NCBI RefSeq assembly: GCF_020179835.1
Contig: NZ_JAIUDA010000006.1
Span: 1-64,000, forward strand
Source: Pantoea sp. alder81
GTDB taxonomy: Bacteria > Pseudomonadota > Gammaproteobacteria > Enterobacterales > Enterobacteriaceae
DNA length: 64,000 bases
Direction: 5' to 3'
Made by a program: the position numbers and the translations under genes. Under the pieces are notes generated by a model, which did not search any database, had not been told where the DNA came from, and saw only the letters and a program-made list of their open reading frames with translations. Below are positions 34,388 through 43,197 of this stretch, piece by piece. Within the stretch, counting starts at the first letter, position 1. The number at the start of each line of letters is the position of its first letter.

Positions 34388-35763
34388 GCCTGAGCCCTCC
34401 CATAACCGAAGTGATAGGAGTTGTTTTCGGCATTAGAAAACCGCGTATAACGGCCATCATAGGCGGTTTTGACGGTGCCGATAGGGCCCTGCCGTTGCTT
34501 GCCGATGATGATTTCGGCGATGCCTTTTTCGGTGGAGTTCTCGTTATAAACTTCATCGCGATAGATGAAGAGAATCAGGTCGGCGTCCTGCTCCAGCGCG
34601 CCGGAATCGCGCAGGTCGCCGTTGTTTGGCCGCTTATTGGGGCGCGATTCAACCTGGCGATTAAGCTGGGATAACGCGACCAGCGGACATTTCAGCTCTT
34701 TAGCCAGTGCCTTCAGGCAACGCGAGATCTCTGATATCTCCTGCGTGCGATTCTCTTGCTCAGGTGCGCGCATCAACTGCAGGTAATCGACCAGAATCAG
34801 GCTCGGTTGCCCGTATTTTCGGATGTAACGCCGCGCGCGGGCACGCAACAATGCTGGAGTCTGGTCGCTGTTTTCATCGATGATTAGCCGATCTTTCCAG
34901 GCGGTGACGCGCTCCATCGCCATGCTGATTCTGGCCCAGCATTCATCATCGAGCTGGCCGCTGCGCAGCAAATTCAATTCAACCTGACCCAGCATTGCAA
35001 CCAGTCGCATCATCAGCTGCTCAGCTGGCATCTCCAGACTGAAGCAGAAGACTAAATTGCTCTCCAGCGCATCCAGCGCCGATTCACACATCGCTAATGC
35101 CAATGCCGTTTTGCCCATAGAAGGACGCGCGGCCAGCAGAATTAAATCACCCGCCTGTAAACCGCAGGTCATTTGGTCGAGCTCTCGAAAACCCGATGGC
35201 GTACCGGTGATGCCATTGCCACCGGTCGTCTCTTCTAGTCGGGTAAGCAGCTGTGACATGCCATCGAGAACCGTGATTTCCTGGTGCTGGCGCGCATGGC
35301 CTTTTTCGGCAAGGTTGAACAGCTGGCTTTCGGCGAGCTCGGTGATGTTGCTGGCGGCAGCGCTGGGAAGTTGCACATCCCGCGTGATTTGGTTGCCGAG
35401 CATGTACAGCTGACGCAGCTGGCTTTTCTCGGCAATTATCCTCGCATAGGCGAGGATGTTGGCAGCACTCGGCGTGTTCTTGCTTAACTCGGCAAGGTAA
35501 GCAAACCCGCCGCACTGGTCGATGATGTTGTGGCGTTCCAGTAGTTCGCTAAGTGTGATCAGATCGAAAGGGCTATTGCCTTTGGCCAGCTCGTCGATGC
35601 CTTTGAAAATCGAGCGGTGGGGGCTGGAGAAAAAGTCTTCTCGTTGAATCAGCGTAACGACATCATCCCAGCAATCGTTATCCAGCATCAGCGCGCCCAG
35701 CACTGCCTGCTCAGCATCGATGGAGTGCGGCATATCGATTGGGTAATTACTGGATTTAGACAT
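34384..35763 (-). CDS. dnaB: DnaB-type replicative helicase
   Basis: A 459-residue hexameric helicase. The N-terminal primase-interaction domain (SIDAEQAVLGALMLDNDCWDDV) and the RecA-like C-terminal domain with Walker A ARPSMGKTALA (about residue 210) and Walker B SLILVDYLQLM are complete. Nearly the length of chromosomal DnaB (471). In this ICE class a dnaB copy lies between parA and parB and supports replication of the excised circle. It overlaps parA by 8 bases. Confidence 0.94.
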   Translation of the reverse strand: MSKSSNYPIDMPHSIDAEQAVLGALMLDNDCWDDVVTLIQREDFFSSPHRSIFKGIDELAKGNSPFDLITLSELLERHNIIDQCGGFAYLAELSKNTPSAANILAYARIIAEKSQLRQLYMLGNQITRDVQLPSAAASNITELAESQLFNLAEKGHARQHQEITVLDGMSQLLTRLEETTGGNGITGTPSGFRELDQMTCGLQAGDLILLAARPSMGKTALALAMCESALDALESNLVFCFSLEMPAEQLMMRLVAMLGQVELNLLRSGQLDDECWARISMAMERVTAWKDRLIIDENSDQTPALLRARARRYIRKYGQPSLILVDYLQLMRAPEQENRTQEISEISRCLKALAKELKCPLVALSQLNRQVESRPNKRPNNGDLRDSGALEQDADLILFIYRDEVYNENSTEKGIAEIIIGKQRQGPIGTVKTAYDGRYTRFSNAENNSYHFGYGRAQA

Positions 35764-36649
35764 GATTCACCTCCTTCACCGAGCGTGAAAGAAGCGCATC
35801 AAAATGGCTTTGCCATTCCGGGAACAATTCACATGCCAGGTTATGCATTGTTTGCAGCGCCGAATCACTCTTTCGACGCGTCTGCGTTTCAAGCCGATGC
35901 GCAGGTTCGCCAGCAAAATGCCCAGCTTTATAAATGTCGAGATCGTAGATTTGGGTGTTCAGCATCGACACGGAGATCTCGTCGGCGTAGGGACTATATT
36001 TCCCCTCGCTGACAATCGTCTCCAGTTGGCCCAACGTGGTTTTGGCCAACGACGTGTAATCCATGCAATTCACCAGAATGCGTACTGCAGGAAGCGCTAT
36101 GCCGTAGGAGGAGAGTGAGCGCAACTGTTCGAACATCGCTATAGCACCGCGCAGAAATTCGCGGATGTCGGGCAGCACCGGCTTCACTATACCGATGGTT
36201 GTGTCAGTGGCAGCTAGTGCAATGAGTTCCAACATCACCGAACGCGCGCCCTGTGAATCAATAATGATCACGTCGTACTCATTGAACAGCGGGTGCTGCA
36301 GCACATTGCGCATGCGCAACCGCCCGTCCGGCGCGTGCAGCATGGCAGTCAGCAAGTGTGCTTGCGGGTCGTTGGAAATGATGACGTCGAGATTAGGGAT
36401 AAAGCTGTTGGAGATTATGTTGCTGGCATTGCCGAGATCCACCGACTGCATCAGCAGTTCGTAGATGCCGCACGGCGCTTCATAGGTGAGTTGATAGATG
36501 CTGCTGGCAGTGGGCTGGCCGAAGTCGCCATCGATTAACAGCGTCTTCAGTCCTGCATCAGCGAGGAAGCCACAGAGGTTTGCGGCTTGCGTAGATTTGC
36601 CTTCTCCACCTTTGGTGGAAATTACGGGAAGTATTTTCATCATGCACAT
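35756..36649 (-). CDS. parA: ParA/Soj-family partition ATPase
   Basis: A 297-residue ATPase with deviant Walker A STKGGEGKST at residue ~12, A' motif LIDGDFGQPTASS and B motif DVIIIDSQGA. In PAPI-1-type elements soj lies next to the attachment site and is needed to keep the excised element. Three ATGs (36649, 36643, 36640) are close together and none has a clear Shine-Dalgarno. The palindromic region just upstream is probably its promoter and autoregulatory site. Confidence 0.9.
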   Translation of the reverse strand: MCMMKILPVISTKGGEGKSTQAANLCGFLADAGLKTLLIDGDFGQPTASSIYQLTYEAPCGIYELLMQSVDLGNASNIISNSFIPNLDVIISNDPQAHLLTAMLHAPDGRLRMRNVLQHPLFNEYDVIIIDSQGARSVMLELIALAATDTTIGIVKPVLPDIREFLRGAIAMFEQLRSLSSYGIALPAVRILVNCMDYTSLAKTTLGQLETIVSEGKYSPYADEISVSMLNTQIYDLDIYKAGHFAGEPAHRLETQTRRKSDSALQTMHNLACELFPEWQSHFDALLSRSVKEVNHV

Positions 36650-36673
36650 CCGAAGTTAGTTCGGGTGTACACC
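36650..36673 (-). promoter_or_regulatory. palindromic region upstream of parA
   Basis: CCGAA-GTTAG-TTCGG (36650-36664) is an inverted repeat directly abutting the parA start, followed by the 10-bp palindrome GGTGTACACC (36664-36673). This is where a repressor such as ParA or an ICE regulator could bind and would block initiation. The TTCGG half-site is shared with the array in the STY4528-like gene. Confidence 0.5.
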
Positions 36674-36741
36674 TGCTTATTCCGTCAATGCCCGTTTACT
36701 GCATGAAATCCGGTGAAAAAATCAAACCTAAAGTCTGTGCA

Positions 36742-36792
36742 AGGGGATTGAAAATCCCCGTGTCCGTGGTTCGATTCCGCGTCCGGGCACCA
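36742..36792 (+). other. ICE attachment site: 51-bp 3' end of tRNA-Phe
   Basis: The sequence from AGGGGATTGAAAATCCCC to the final GGGCACCA reproduces the anticodon arm (GAA anticodon), variable loop, T arm, acceptor 3' strand and CCA of bacterial tRNA-Phe. The 5' half of the tRNA is absent (upstream sequence does not match it), so this is the direct repeat left at the far end of an element integrated in a phe tRNA gene, not a complete tRNA. It separates ICE from chromosome. Confidence 0.9.
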
Positions 36793-36800
36793 ACATTCTG

Positions 36801-36828
36801 AAAACCCAGCCTTTATGGCTGGGTTTTT
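36801..36828 (+). terminator. terminator of the original tRNA-Phe gene
   Basis: AAAACCCAGCC pairs with GGCTGGGTTTT around a 5-base loop and ends in a T-run. It lies 8 bases after the tRNA CCA, as expected for the downstream flank of a phe tRNA gene. Confidence 0.85.
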
Positions 36829-37301
36829 GCTTTTCTGGGGTAGTGAAATCGTTAGCGCCTTCTTACAGCATGCCCACGCTACAAAAATTGATAATCACAT
36901 CATCTGCATTGTTCACGGAAAGACTTCCCTTCATCACCGTTCTTTTTCTCTTTCCATATAAAATTGATTAAAGCCTTATGGACGTTATAACGCTATAACC
37001 GAGTCGTTGTTATTTTGGGTTAATCAGATAGCTGGTGTATCACAAGGTGTAATTTGAAAACGGGTATGACGTTTTCATATTGTCAGGTTTTTACTACAAA
37101 CTTTTCAGCCAACCTGTTCATTGATAAGTAATTCAGGTTATTGTTTTTGATAGTGGGTTTAATCGATAATTTCTGGCTTAAGAACCTTGCGTTCTTATCT
37201 TCGTACTCTAATGATTATTAAGGATTAAATTAAATCCTGTTAATGTTCGTGAGATGTGATTTTGTCAGTTAAAAAACCTCTTAACAAATGGACGCGTTAT
37301 T
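36829..37301. other. intergenic region between att site and yhfL
   Basis: About 470 AT-rich bases with no coding frame. It should contain the yhfL promoter; I see no repeats or strong hairpins. Confidence 0.5.
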
Positions 37302-37469
37302 ATGAATAAGCTTATTAAATTATCGATTGCCGCGGCGGCAGTGGCTCTACTGTCTGGATGTACGGGCAGCGTGTACAACAAAGAAAAGAACTGTGATTAC
37401 GATTACTTACTTCATCCTGCTGTGTCTATATCAAAAATCATTGGTGGTTGCGGGCCGGTAGATAAATAA
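37302..37469 (+). CDS. yhfL: YhfL-like small lipoprotein
   Basis: A 55-residue lipoprotein. The signal peptide ends in a lipobox LLSGC with the lipidated Cys at residue 20, followed by TGSVYNKEKNCDYDYLL and HPAVSISKIIGGCGP, nearly identical in pattern to E. coli YhfL (DUF4223), also 55 residues. Function unknown; it is a conserved enterobacterial envelope lipoprotein, so this marks the chromosomal flank. Confidence 0.88.
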   Translation: MNKLIKLSIAAAAVALLSGCTGSVYNKEKNCDYDYLLHPAVSISKIIGGCGPVDK

Positions 37470-37485
37470 TCTGCATTCATTCATG

Positions 37486-37513
37486 GCGGCCAGAAACCTG
37501 GGTGACTGGCCGC
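37486..37513 (+). terminator. hairpin downstream of yhfL
   Basis: GCGGCCAG and CTGGCCGC form an 8-bp GC-rich stem with a 12-base loop 16 bases after the yhfL stop. No T-run follows, so termination is probable but not certain. Confidence 0.5.
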
Positions 37514-37745
37514 TATCTCACCCAACATCCCTGTCAATCAGCAAATAAATAGAGTGATATTGCTGACGAATGCTCTGAATCAGGCGTCTGCATATTCATC
37601 CCTGATGATCGCTAACTGTATTATTTCTTTAACTGTGCCAAATCGTTAGCGCTACAAAAATAAATCTGAAAAACACTCATTGATATTAAGAACCAGTATA
37701 TTTGTTGAAAACTTATGGGCTTAAATGTTAGACAAAATGACATCG

Positions 37746-37973
37746 CTATAGCAGGCGATTAGAAGCATCCCAGATTTCATTGCTGGAAAGAGTACGGTCA
37801 GATGCGACATGCACCACTTTTGCATCGCCGGTAAGAGACGGAAAACCTGCAGACATAATCTGCAACTTAATCTCTTTTCCATTGGGATATTTACGACCGA
37901 CGGTGGTCACGCCATCCATCATGTTTACGACTTCTGCTGGACCTAGATTAAAGAAAATAATGACGCGTTTCAT
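37746..37973 (-). CDS. hypothetical small protein
   Basis: A 75-residue protein starting MKRVIIFFNLGPAEVVNMMDGV; no recognised domain, signal peptide or membrane helix. A near-perfect AGGAGG sits 4 bases before the ATG and the gene stands alone, so it is likely translated. It could belong to small two-layer alpha/beta proteins, but I cannot name a family. Confidence 0.6.
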   Translation of the reverse strand: MKRVIIFFNLGPAEVVNMMDGVTTVGRKYPNGKEIKLQIMSAGFPSLTGDAKVVHVASDRTLSSNEIWDASNRLL

Positions 37974-38400
37974 GTGTCCTCCTGAAAGCCATTAAAAAGC
38001 GAGCCTAACACAAGTACATATCGTTAACCTGAAATTAAATTATCCCCTTAGTGAGCAGGGGAAACATAAGCATTGCTGGCTCAAAACGAAAGTTTTGTAC
38101 AGATTTGAATTATTTTTGTTTTACCTAACACATTGTTATTTATGTATTAATTAGTTATTTTTATTGGTCTCTAACCAGAGGTGATTATTTATTTTTCTTT
38201 TGTCTTGCAATGTTGCATTAGACATGCGTAAATGACCTCCAGTCTGATTTGCAGACAGTTTCAAAGTTAGTTCACAGTTTATCTCTCATCTAAGTCAGTG
38301 CCGAAAATAAGCCTTTCTCTTTGAGTTTTATCTCAGTCCTGATTTTTCTCTGCGATTCAGTTTACTCAGCCTCACGGCAAAAAAAGAAAAGGTATTAATT
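37974..38400 (+). promoter_or_regulatory. upstream region and probable long leader of the cold-shock gene
   Basis: A 427-base gap between a divergent gene and the csp gene. CspA-family genes in enterobacteria carry 5' leaders of ~150 bases that refold with temperature and keep the mRNA translatable in the cold; the AT-rich segment from about 38230 to 38400 is the likely equivalent. I do not find an exact copy of the E. coli cold box. Confidence 0.45.
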
Positions 38401-38613
38401 ATGTCTAATAAAATTCTCGGTACAGTAAAGTGGTTTAATTCTGAAAAAGGTTTCGGTTTTATTACCCCTGAAAATGGTAGCAAAGATGTCTTCGTACATT
38501 TCTCTGCTATCACTGGTAGTGATTACTGCTCCCTTGAAGAGGGTCAGCATGTTGAATTCTCAGTACAAGATGGACCGAAAGGCCCTTCAGCAACCAATGT
38601 TACAGGTCTCTAA
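38401..38613 (+). CDS. CspA-family cold-shock protein
   Basis: A 70-residue single-domain RNA/DNA chaperone with the RNP1 motif KGFGFI and RNP2 motif VFVHFSAI, after the canonical GTVKWFN start. It is the usual length for CspA-type proteins. Which paralogue it is cannot be decided. It overlaps the next small gene by 17 bases, an arrangement seen for cspB/cspG-linked small proteins in E. coli. Confidence 0.93.
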   Translation: MSNKILGTVKWFNSEKGFGFITPENGSKDVFVHFSAITGSDYCSLEEGQHVEFSVQDGPKGPSATNVTGL

Positions 38614-38767
38614 TATTAATTTGTTCACTACTTTTATGAAATGCCCTCAGTGTCAGGGTTCTCAATATCGCAAGTCGGTATTTGATGTCAGCCAAAAAAA
38701 TCCGCATGGTGCGACCTGCATTTTCTGCAAGTCCATGATGATTGAGAATAAAAATATCGCTGCATAA
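38597..38767 (+). CDS. YmcF/YnfQ-like cold-shock-associated zinc-ribbon small protein
   Basis: A 56-residue protein if begun at the ATG at 38597 inside the csp gene, or 43 residues from the ATG at 38636. It has two CxxC pairs, [14 protein letters not shown] and [11 protein letters not shown], forming a zinc ribbon. Small proteins of this pattern (YmcF, YnfQ) are encoded just downstream of cold-shock genes in E. coli and are induced by cold. Overlap suggests coupled translation with csp. Function unknown. Confidence 0.75.
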   Translation: MLQVSNINLFTTFMKCPQCQGSQYRKSVFDVSQKNPHGATCIFCKSMMIENKNIAA

Positions 38768-38829
38768 ACGCAGGTTTGCACTACTTTTCGTGTAACGTCC
38801 TCACGCTGTATCTGAACGACATTCCCGCG

Positions 38830-40872
38830 TTATAACTCGAGCTGAATCGGCTCGATATCGCCATTCTGCTGTGCCGGCTGCGCGCAGCAGATTAATATTT
38901 CCCCCTCTGCCACACTGGCACTCGGCGCAGTCGGGTAGGTTACCGCTCCCTTTAGAATCCGCGTTTTGCACGATCCGCAATGTCCTTCACGACAGCTGTA
39001 CTCCGGGCTAAGACCGCGTGCTTCGGCCAGTTCCAGCAGCGATCCGCTATGCGGTGTCCAGCGCGCCTCTTTGGCTGAATTCATGAACATCACCGGTATG
39101 GATTGAGTCGAAATCGGAAGTAAGGTTTTTTCTGTTTGCTGCAGATCCATGCGGCGCTGCAACGAGGATGGGCCAAAGGCCTCGGCGTGAATACGGCTAT
39201 CCGCGATGTTGTAGCTGCGCAGCCCGTCATATAACGCCTGAGTAAATAGCGGCGGGCCACACAGGTAAAAGTCGTAGTCGTTAAAGGGCAGCACCTGTGA
39301 AAGCAGCGCCATATCGATGCGTCCGGCGACATCGTAATCGAATCCCTGTTCGGCACCGTCCGGTTGGCTCAACACGCGCACCATTTTGGATGCGCCCTGT
39401 GAGGCCGCCAGCAATGCATCCAGTTCACGTACAAACGGGCGTTCCGCTTTGTTGCGCGCGGACTGAATAAAGTAAGTGGGGCGCATGCGCTGTTTGCGGC
39501 GTCCTTCATAAACCAGATGGCGCAGCATCGCCAGCATCGGGGTGATGCCGACGCCCGCCGCAATTAAAACCGCTGGGCGTGACTCTTGCACATCGATAGT
39601 GAAATCACCGGCTGGCGCTCGCGTTTCAAGACTGTCGCCAACCTGTAGATGATCGTGCAGATAGCACGAGACCACACCATCGCGCTTGACGCTGATGCGG
39701 TAAAAGCCGTCCGACGGCGCAACCGACAGGGTGTAGTGACGAATCAGCGGTTTGTCTGTACCGGGCAACTGCACGCGAATCGGTAAGTGCTGTCCTGCCT
39801 GATGTGGCAGCAAACCGGCGCCATCATCCGGCATCAGATGAAACGAGCGAATCGACGCGCTCTCATCGACAATCTTCGTCACCTTAAATGGCCGCCAGCG
39901 TCGCGCCAGTTCATTAGCACGCAGACGTTCGGCAGCCGATTGCCAGTCTCCGGTCATTTCTGATGCCGGAGAGATACCTTCCGGTTCCGTTTCCCAGCGC
40001 AAGGCGAGGGCGGCATGACGACGCACGATGCGGCGCGGGCGGAAGGTCCACAGCCGTTCGGCGCCCTGGAATGCAGCGATCTCCGGTGAGTCGAGGATCA
40101 CGCTGGCATCGCCGGTCATCTGCAGCGTATCGCCGCTGCGGTAATCCATAAACAGCAGTCCTGCTTTGCCGTTTTGCTGGATGTTGCCGAGGGTGGAGAA
40201 AAACAGGTTGCCGTTGAAATCGGGAATGGTCAGCAGGCCATCGTCATCGACTCTGACAAAGCCCGGCTTGCCGCCGCGATGCGAGGCATCAACCTGATGC
40301 CCGGCATAGGTCGCGACGTAAAACGTATCGGCGGTGGCGATCGTGGTGCGGGCTGCCTCATCGAGCCTGCTCAACGCCTCAACCTCACCTGTAAAAGGTT
40401 CATCGGGCATGCGAGCAAAGCGGAAGTCGCGCAGCTGGATATAGCGTGGGCAGTTGCCGAAACTCTGCTCGACCTGCACCCGAAAGCCGCCACCAATCGC
40501 ACTCAGCACGCCGTTCATGCGGTTGCGGCGACGGGTGTGCAACTCAATGCCGAGCAGGCCAACCGGTGCGCCGTCAATGAAGCCAGACGCGGCGGGATCG
40601 CTGGCATCCGGGCGTGCGGCAATATCCAGCGTGGTGGCGTTGGGCGAGAAGATAAAACCGGGCTGGCCTTCCAGCAGCGTGGCCCAGGCATCGCCTTGCG
40701 CATCCACGCTGCCCACTACGATAAACGGTAGCTTTGCGTAAAAGTCACGATGCTGATCGGGCATGTAGTCGCGAATCACGCGCTGACCGACTTCCGCCAT
40801 GCGTTCGGCCACGCCCGCTTGCTGCTGCAGGGCTATTTCACCTGCATGCCATACCGGAAGTTTCTCGCCCAT
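38830..40872 (-). CDS. three-domain oxidoreductase: PNPOx-like, ferredoxin reductase and 2Fe-2S ferredoxin
   Basis: A 680-residue protein. Residues ~1-300 are a pyridoxamine-phosphate-oxidase-like split-barrel (LPFIVVGSVDAQGDAWATLLEG; NLFFSTLGNIQQNGKAGLLFMD). Residues ~330-570 are an FNR-type FAD/NAD(P) domain (HYTLSVAPSDG, GVGITPMLAMLRHL, FYLCGPPLFTQAL). Residues ~600-680 are a plant-type 2Fe-2S ferredoxin with YSCREGHCGSCKTRIL and a distal Cys in ILICCAQ. Such proteins carry electrons from NAD(P)H through flavin to Fe-S; the substrate is unknown. The ATG at 40872 starts 10 bases after the GST stop; an upstream extension is not used. Confidence 0.87.
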   Translation of the reverse strand: MGEKLPVWHAGEIALQQQAGVAERMAEVGQRVIRDYMPDQHRDFYAKLPFIVVGSVDAQGDAWATLLEGQPGFIFSPNATTLDIAARPDASDPAASGFIDGAPVGLLGIELHTRRRNRMNGVLSAIGGGFRVQVEQSFGNCPRYIQLRDFRFARMPDEPFTGEVEALSRLDEAARTTIATADTFYVATYAGHQVDASHRGGKPGFVRVDDDGLLTIPDFNGNLFFSTLGNIQQNGKAGLLFMDYRSGDTLQMTGDASVILDSPEIAAFQGAERLWTFRPRRIVRRHAALALRWETEPEGISPASEMTGDWQSAAERLRANELARRWRPFKVTKIVDESASIRSFHLMPDDGAGLLPHQAGQHLPIRVQLPGTDKPLIRHYTLSVAPSDGFYRISVKRDGVVSCYLHDHLQVGDSLETRAPAGDFTIDVQESRPAVLIAAGVGITPMLAMLRHLVYEGRRKQRMRPTYFIQSARNKAERPFVRELDALLAASQGASKMVRVLSQPDGAEQGFDYDVAGRIDMALLSQVLPFNDYDFYLCGPPLFTQALYDGLRSYNIADSRIHAEAFGPSSLQRRMDLQQTEKTLLPISTQSIPVMFMNSAKEARWTPHSGSLLELAEARGLSPEYSCREGHCGSCKTRILKGAVTYPTAPSASVAEGEILICCAQPAQQNGDIEPIQLEL

Positions 40873-40882
40873 GATGGTTATC

Positions 40883-41503
40883 TCACGCGATGCTGCGCAG
40901 ACCGGCAGCGGTTTCAGGGAAGGGAACAAAACCCGGTAGTGCTTCGATACGGCGCAACAGCGCATTAACCGCCGGATAGCCAGAGAGATCCACGTTGCCT
41001 TCCGGCGCGCCGATCAGGTAGCTGTACTGAGCGACATCCGCAATGGTGGGGCGATCGCCGACCAGCCAGTCACGCCCGGTCAGATGTTGATCCATCAGCG
41101 CCAAAATCGTATGCGCACGGGCGATCACTTCATCTGGATTGAACGGGCGGCCAAATACGGTAATCAAGCGTGCCGCGCAGGGGCCGTAAGCCAGTTCGCC
41201 CGCCGCTACTGATAACCAGCGCTGCACCTGCGCCGCACCCAGCGCATCTTCTGGCAGCCACTCACTGCGGCCTGATTTTTTCGCCAGATAAACCAGAATG
41301 GCGTTGGAGTCGGAGATATACACGCCGTCATCTTCCAGCACCGGTACCTGACCGAACGGGTTGATGGCGAGAAATGCCGGGGATTTGTGCTCACCGTTGG
41401 CGAGGTCAACATCAATCACCTCGTGCGGCAGATCGAGCAGAGACAGGAACAGACGTGCACGGTGCGCATGGCCAGAAAGCGGGAAGTGGTAGAGTTTCAT
41501 CAT
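40883..41503 (-). CDS. glutathione S-transferase family protein
   Basis: A 206-residue cytosolic GST. The thioredoxin-like N-terminal domain ([49 protein letters not shown]) contains the glutathione-binding VPVLED and SDSNAI segments; the helical C-terminal domain has [14 protein letters not shown]. It is the first gene of a two-gene operon with the flavin/Fe-S oxidoreductase, suggesting joint detoxification of an electrophile or quinone (inference). Confidence 0.9.
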   Translation of the reverse strand: MMKLYHFPLSGHAHRARLFLSLLDLPHEVIDVDLANGEHKSPAFLAINPFGQVPVLEDDGVYISDSNAILVYLAKKSGRSEWLPEDALGAAQVQRWLSVAAGELAYGPCAARLITVFGRPFNPDEVIARAHTILALMDQHLTGRDWLVGDRPTIADVAQYSYLIGAPEGNVDLSGYPAVNALLRRIEALPGFVPFPETAAGLRSIA

Positions 41504-41634
41504 CAGTGTCCTTTAGTGGTGGCCGGGATGATCCCGAACCCTGTCTAAAGGTTGGCACAGCCTGTGGCGCGGCAGAATAGCCGGGTTTGCGAAGTCATTA
41601 TTGCGGAAAATGGAAGAATGGTGGGCGGTGTTGA

Positions 41635-41686
41635 TGCACAACGGCCCTGCAAAAGCGTTGAAACTCTTTTGCAGGGCCGTTGTGCA
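41635..41686. terminator. perfect 21-bp inverted repeat between PTS and GST operons
   Basis: The left arm begins TGCACAACGGCCC and ends CTGCAAAAG (41635-41655); the right arm (41666-41686) is its exact complement, with a 10-base loop. It lies 31 bases downstream of the PTS IIC stop. A terminator for the PTS operon is the simplest reading; the CTTTT within the arm could give a weak U-tract. Confidence 0.65.
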
Positions 41687-41717
41687 TAACGATTGCCGCG
41701 CAGGGGCTTGCCGGTAA

Positions 41718-43070
41718 CTATGAAACCACGGCACTTCCTGTCACAGCCTGAGCCTGCTGTTCGCTTTGCTGCTCTTCACGATGTTTCAAACGATCCCAGA
41801 TGCGGAAGAACGGATAGTAGATCACCATCGAGATCGCCAGATTGATCACCTGTAACACGGTGCCTGAAATGTGCCCGCCCGTTGCCAGATAACCACTGAC
41901 AAATATCGGCGTGGTAAACGGCAGGGCGATGCCAGCTGGCGGGGCAACCAGTCCGGTGGTCATGGCGGCCCATGAGACAATCACCAGCACCACCGGGGTG
42001 AGAATAAATGGCAGGAACAGGTACGGGTTCATCACCAGCGGAATGCCAAACACCAACGGCTCACTGATGTTAAACAGGGCAGCGGGTCCGGCAATCCTAC
42101 CCAGCTGTTTCATCTGGCGGCTGCGAGAACGGATCAGCATAAAGATCACCAGACCCAGCAACGCGCCGGTGCCGCCGGGCGCAATCCACAAATCATAAAA
42201 CTGCTGCGTGAAGATGTGCGGGATCGGCTGGTTATGCTGGAAAGCTTCGAGATTTTCACTCATGTTGGAGAGCCAGACCGGCTGGATGAACACCAGCACA
42301 ATCGCATCGCCGTGCAATCCCAGCGTCCAGAGAATGCCGATCAGCAGCACCGAGAAAATCATACCCGGCAGCGTGCCGCCAACATGATGCATCGGCAGTC
42401 CAATCACGGTGGCGATCAGATTATTGATGTCACCAAACGGTGAGGCTTCGACCGCCAGACGGATGATCAGCACCACCGCCAGCACGCAGAATCCCGGCAC
42501 CAGCGCGAGGAAGGATTTTGCTACCGCAGGCGGCACGCCTTCCGGCATCTTGATCACCAGATTGCGGCTATGGACGAGGCGATAAATCTCCGTCGACATC
42601 AGCGCAATCACAATGGCCACGAACAAGCCCTGGCTGCCAATCATCGAGATCGGCAGTACGCCAGTCACCAGTTGTGCGGGCGCATTTTCAACCGGGGCAA
42701 ACAGTGTCTGTTGCGGAATGGTCATCACAAAGGCCACTAACGCCATAGCGCCGCTGGTGAGTGGATCCAGCGTGCGGTACTTCTCCGCCAGACGATAGGC
42801 GATACCGAAGCTGGAGATCAGCGCCATGATGTCGTAGGTGGCGCGCACCGGATAGAGCAGTTTGTTGCGCCAGGTATCGCCAAACAGATCCGCCATCAAA
42901 TGGCCCCACGCCGGAATTGGCAGGTAGGCAAAGATCAGGAAGAAACTGCCAATCAGCATAAACGGCATGTTGAGAATGATGCCGTCACGCACCGAGAGCA
43001 CATGCTTTTGTCCGGCGACTTTAAGCGCTGCGGGCAACACATAACGTTCAATAAGAGTACGGTTGGACAC
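41718..43070 (-). CDS. PTS IIC permease, lactose/cellobiose (chitobiose) family
   Basis: A 450-residue sugar permease with about ten membrane segments. The order SVRDGIILNMPFMLIGSFFLI, GTGALLGLVIFMLIRSRSRQMKQLG and NISEPLVFGIPLVMNP is typical of CelB/ChbC-type IIC, which transports beta-glucosides with phosphorylation. It begins with GTG behind AGGAGG. It is last in the IIB, IIA, GH4, IIC operon, after a 127-base gap. Confidence 0.92.
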   Translation of the reverse strand: MSNRTLIERYVLPAALKVAGQKHVLSVRDGIILNMPFMLIGSFFLIFAYLPIPAWGHLMADLFGDTWRNKLLYPVRATYDIMALISSFGIAYRLAEKYRTLDPLTSGAMALVAFVMTIPQQTLFAPVENAPAQLVTGVLPISMIGSQGLFVAIVIALMSTEIYRLVHSRNLVIKMPEGVPPAVAKSFLALVPGFCVLAVVLIIRLAVEASPFGDINNLIATVIGLPMHHVGGTLPGMIFSVLLIGILWTLGLHGDAIVLVFIQPVWLSNMSENLEAFQHNQPIPHIFTQQFYDLWIAPGGTGALLGLVIFMLIRSRSRQMKQLGRIAGPAALFNISEPLVFGIPLVMNPYLFLPFILTPVVLVIVSWAAMTTGLVAPPAGIALPFTTPIFVSGYLATGGHISGTVLQVINLAISMVIYYPFFRIWDRLKHREEQQSEQQAQAVTGSAVVS

Positions 43071-43197
43071 AGGGCCTCCTCAGGCTCAATGGCGCAACAA
43101 AATGATTATCAGCGGATGTTTGCACACTGGGCAGCGGTGCGATCTATCGCGCAATAAACTGCACCGCAACGTGGCTGCGCAGGATGTTAAACCAGCA

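Noticed and set aside
36742-36792. A complete tRNA-Phe gene
   Set aside because: Only the 3' 51 bases match; the upstream sequence does not contain the acceptor 5' strand or D arm, so it is an attachment-site repeat.
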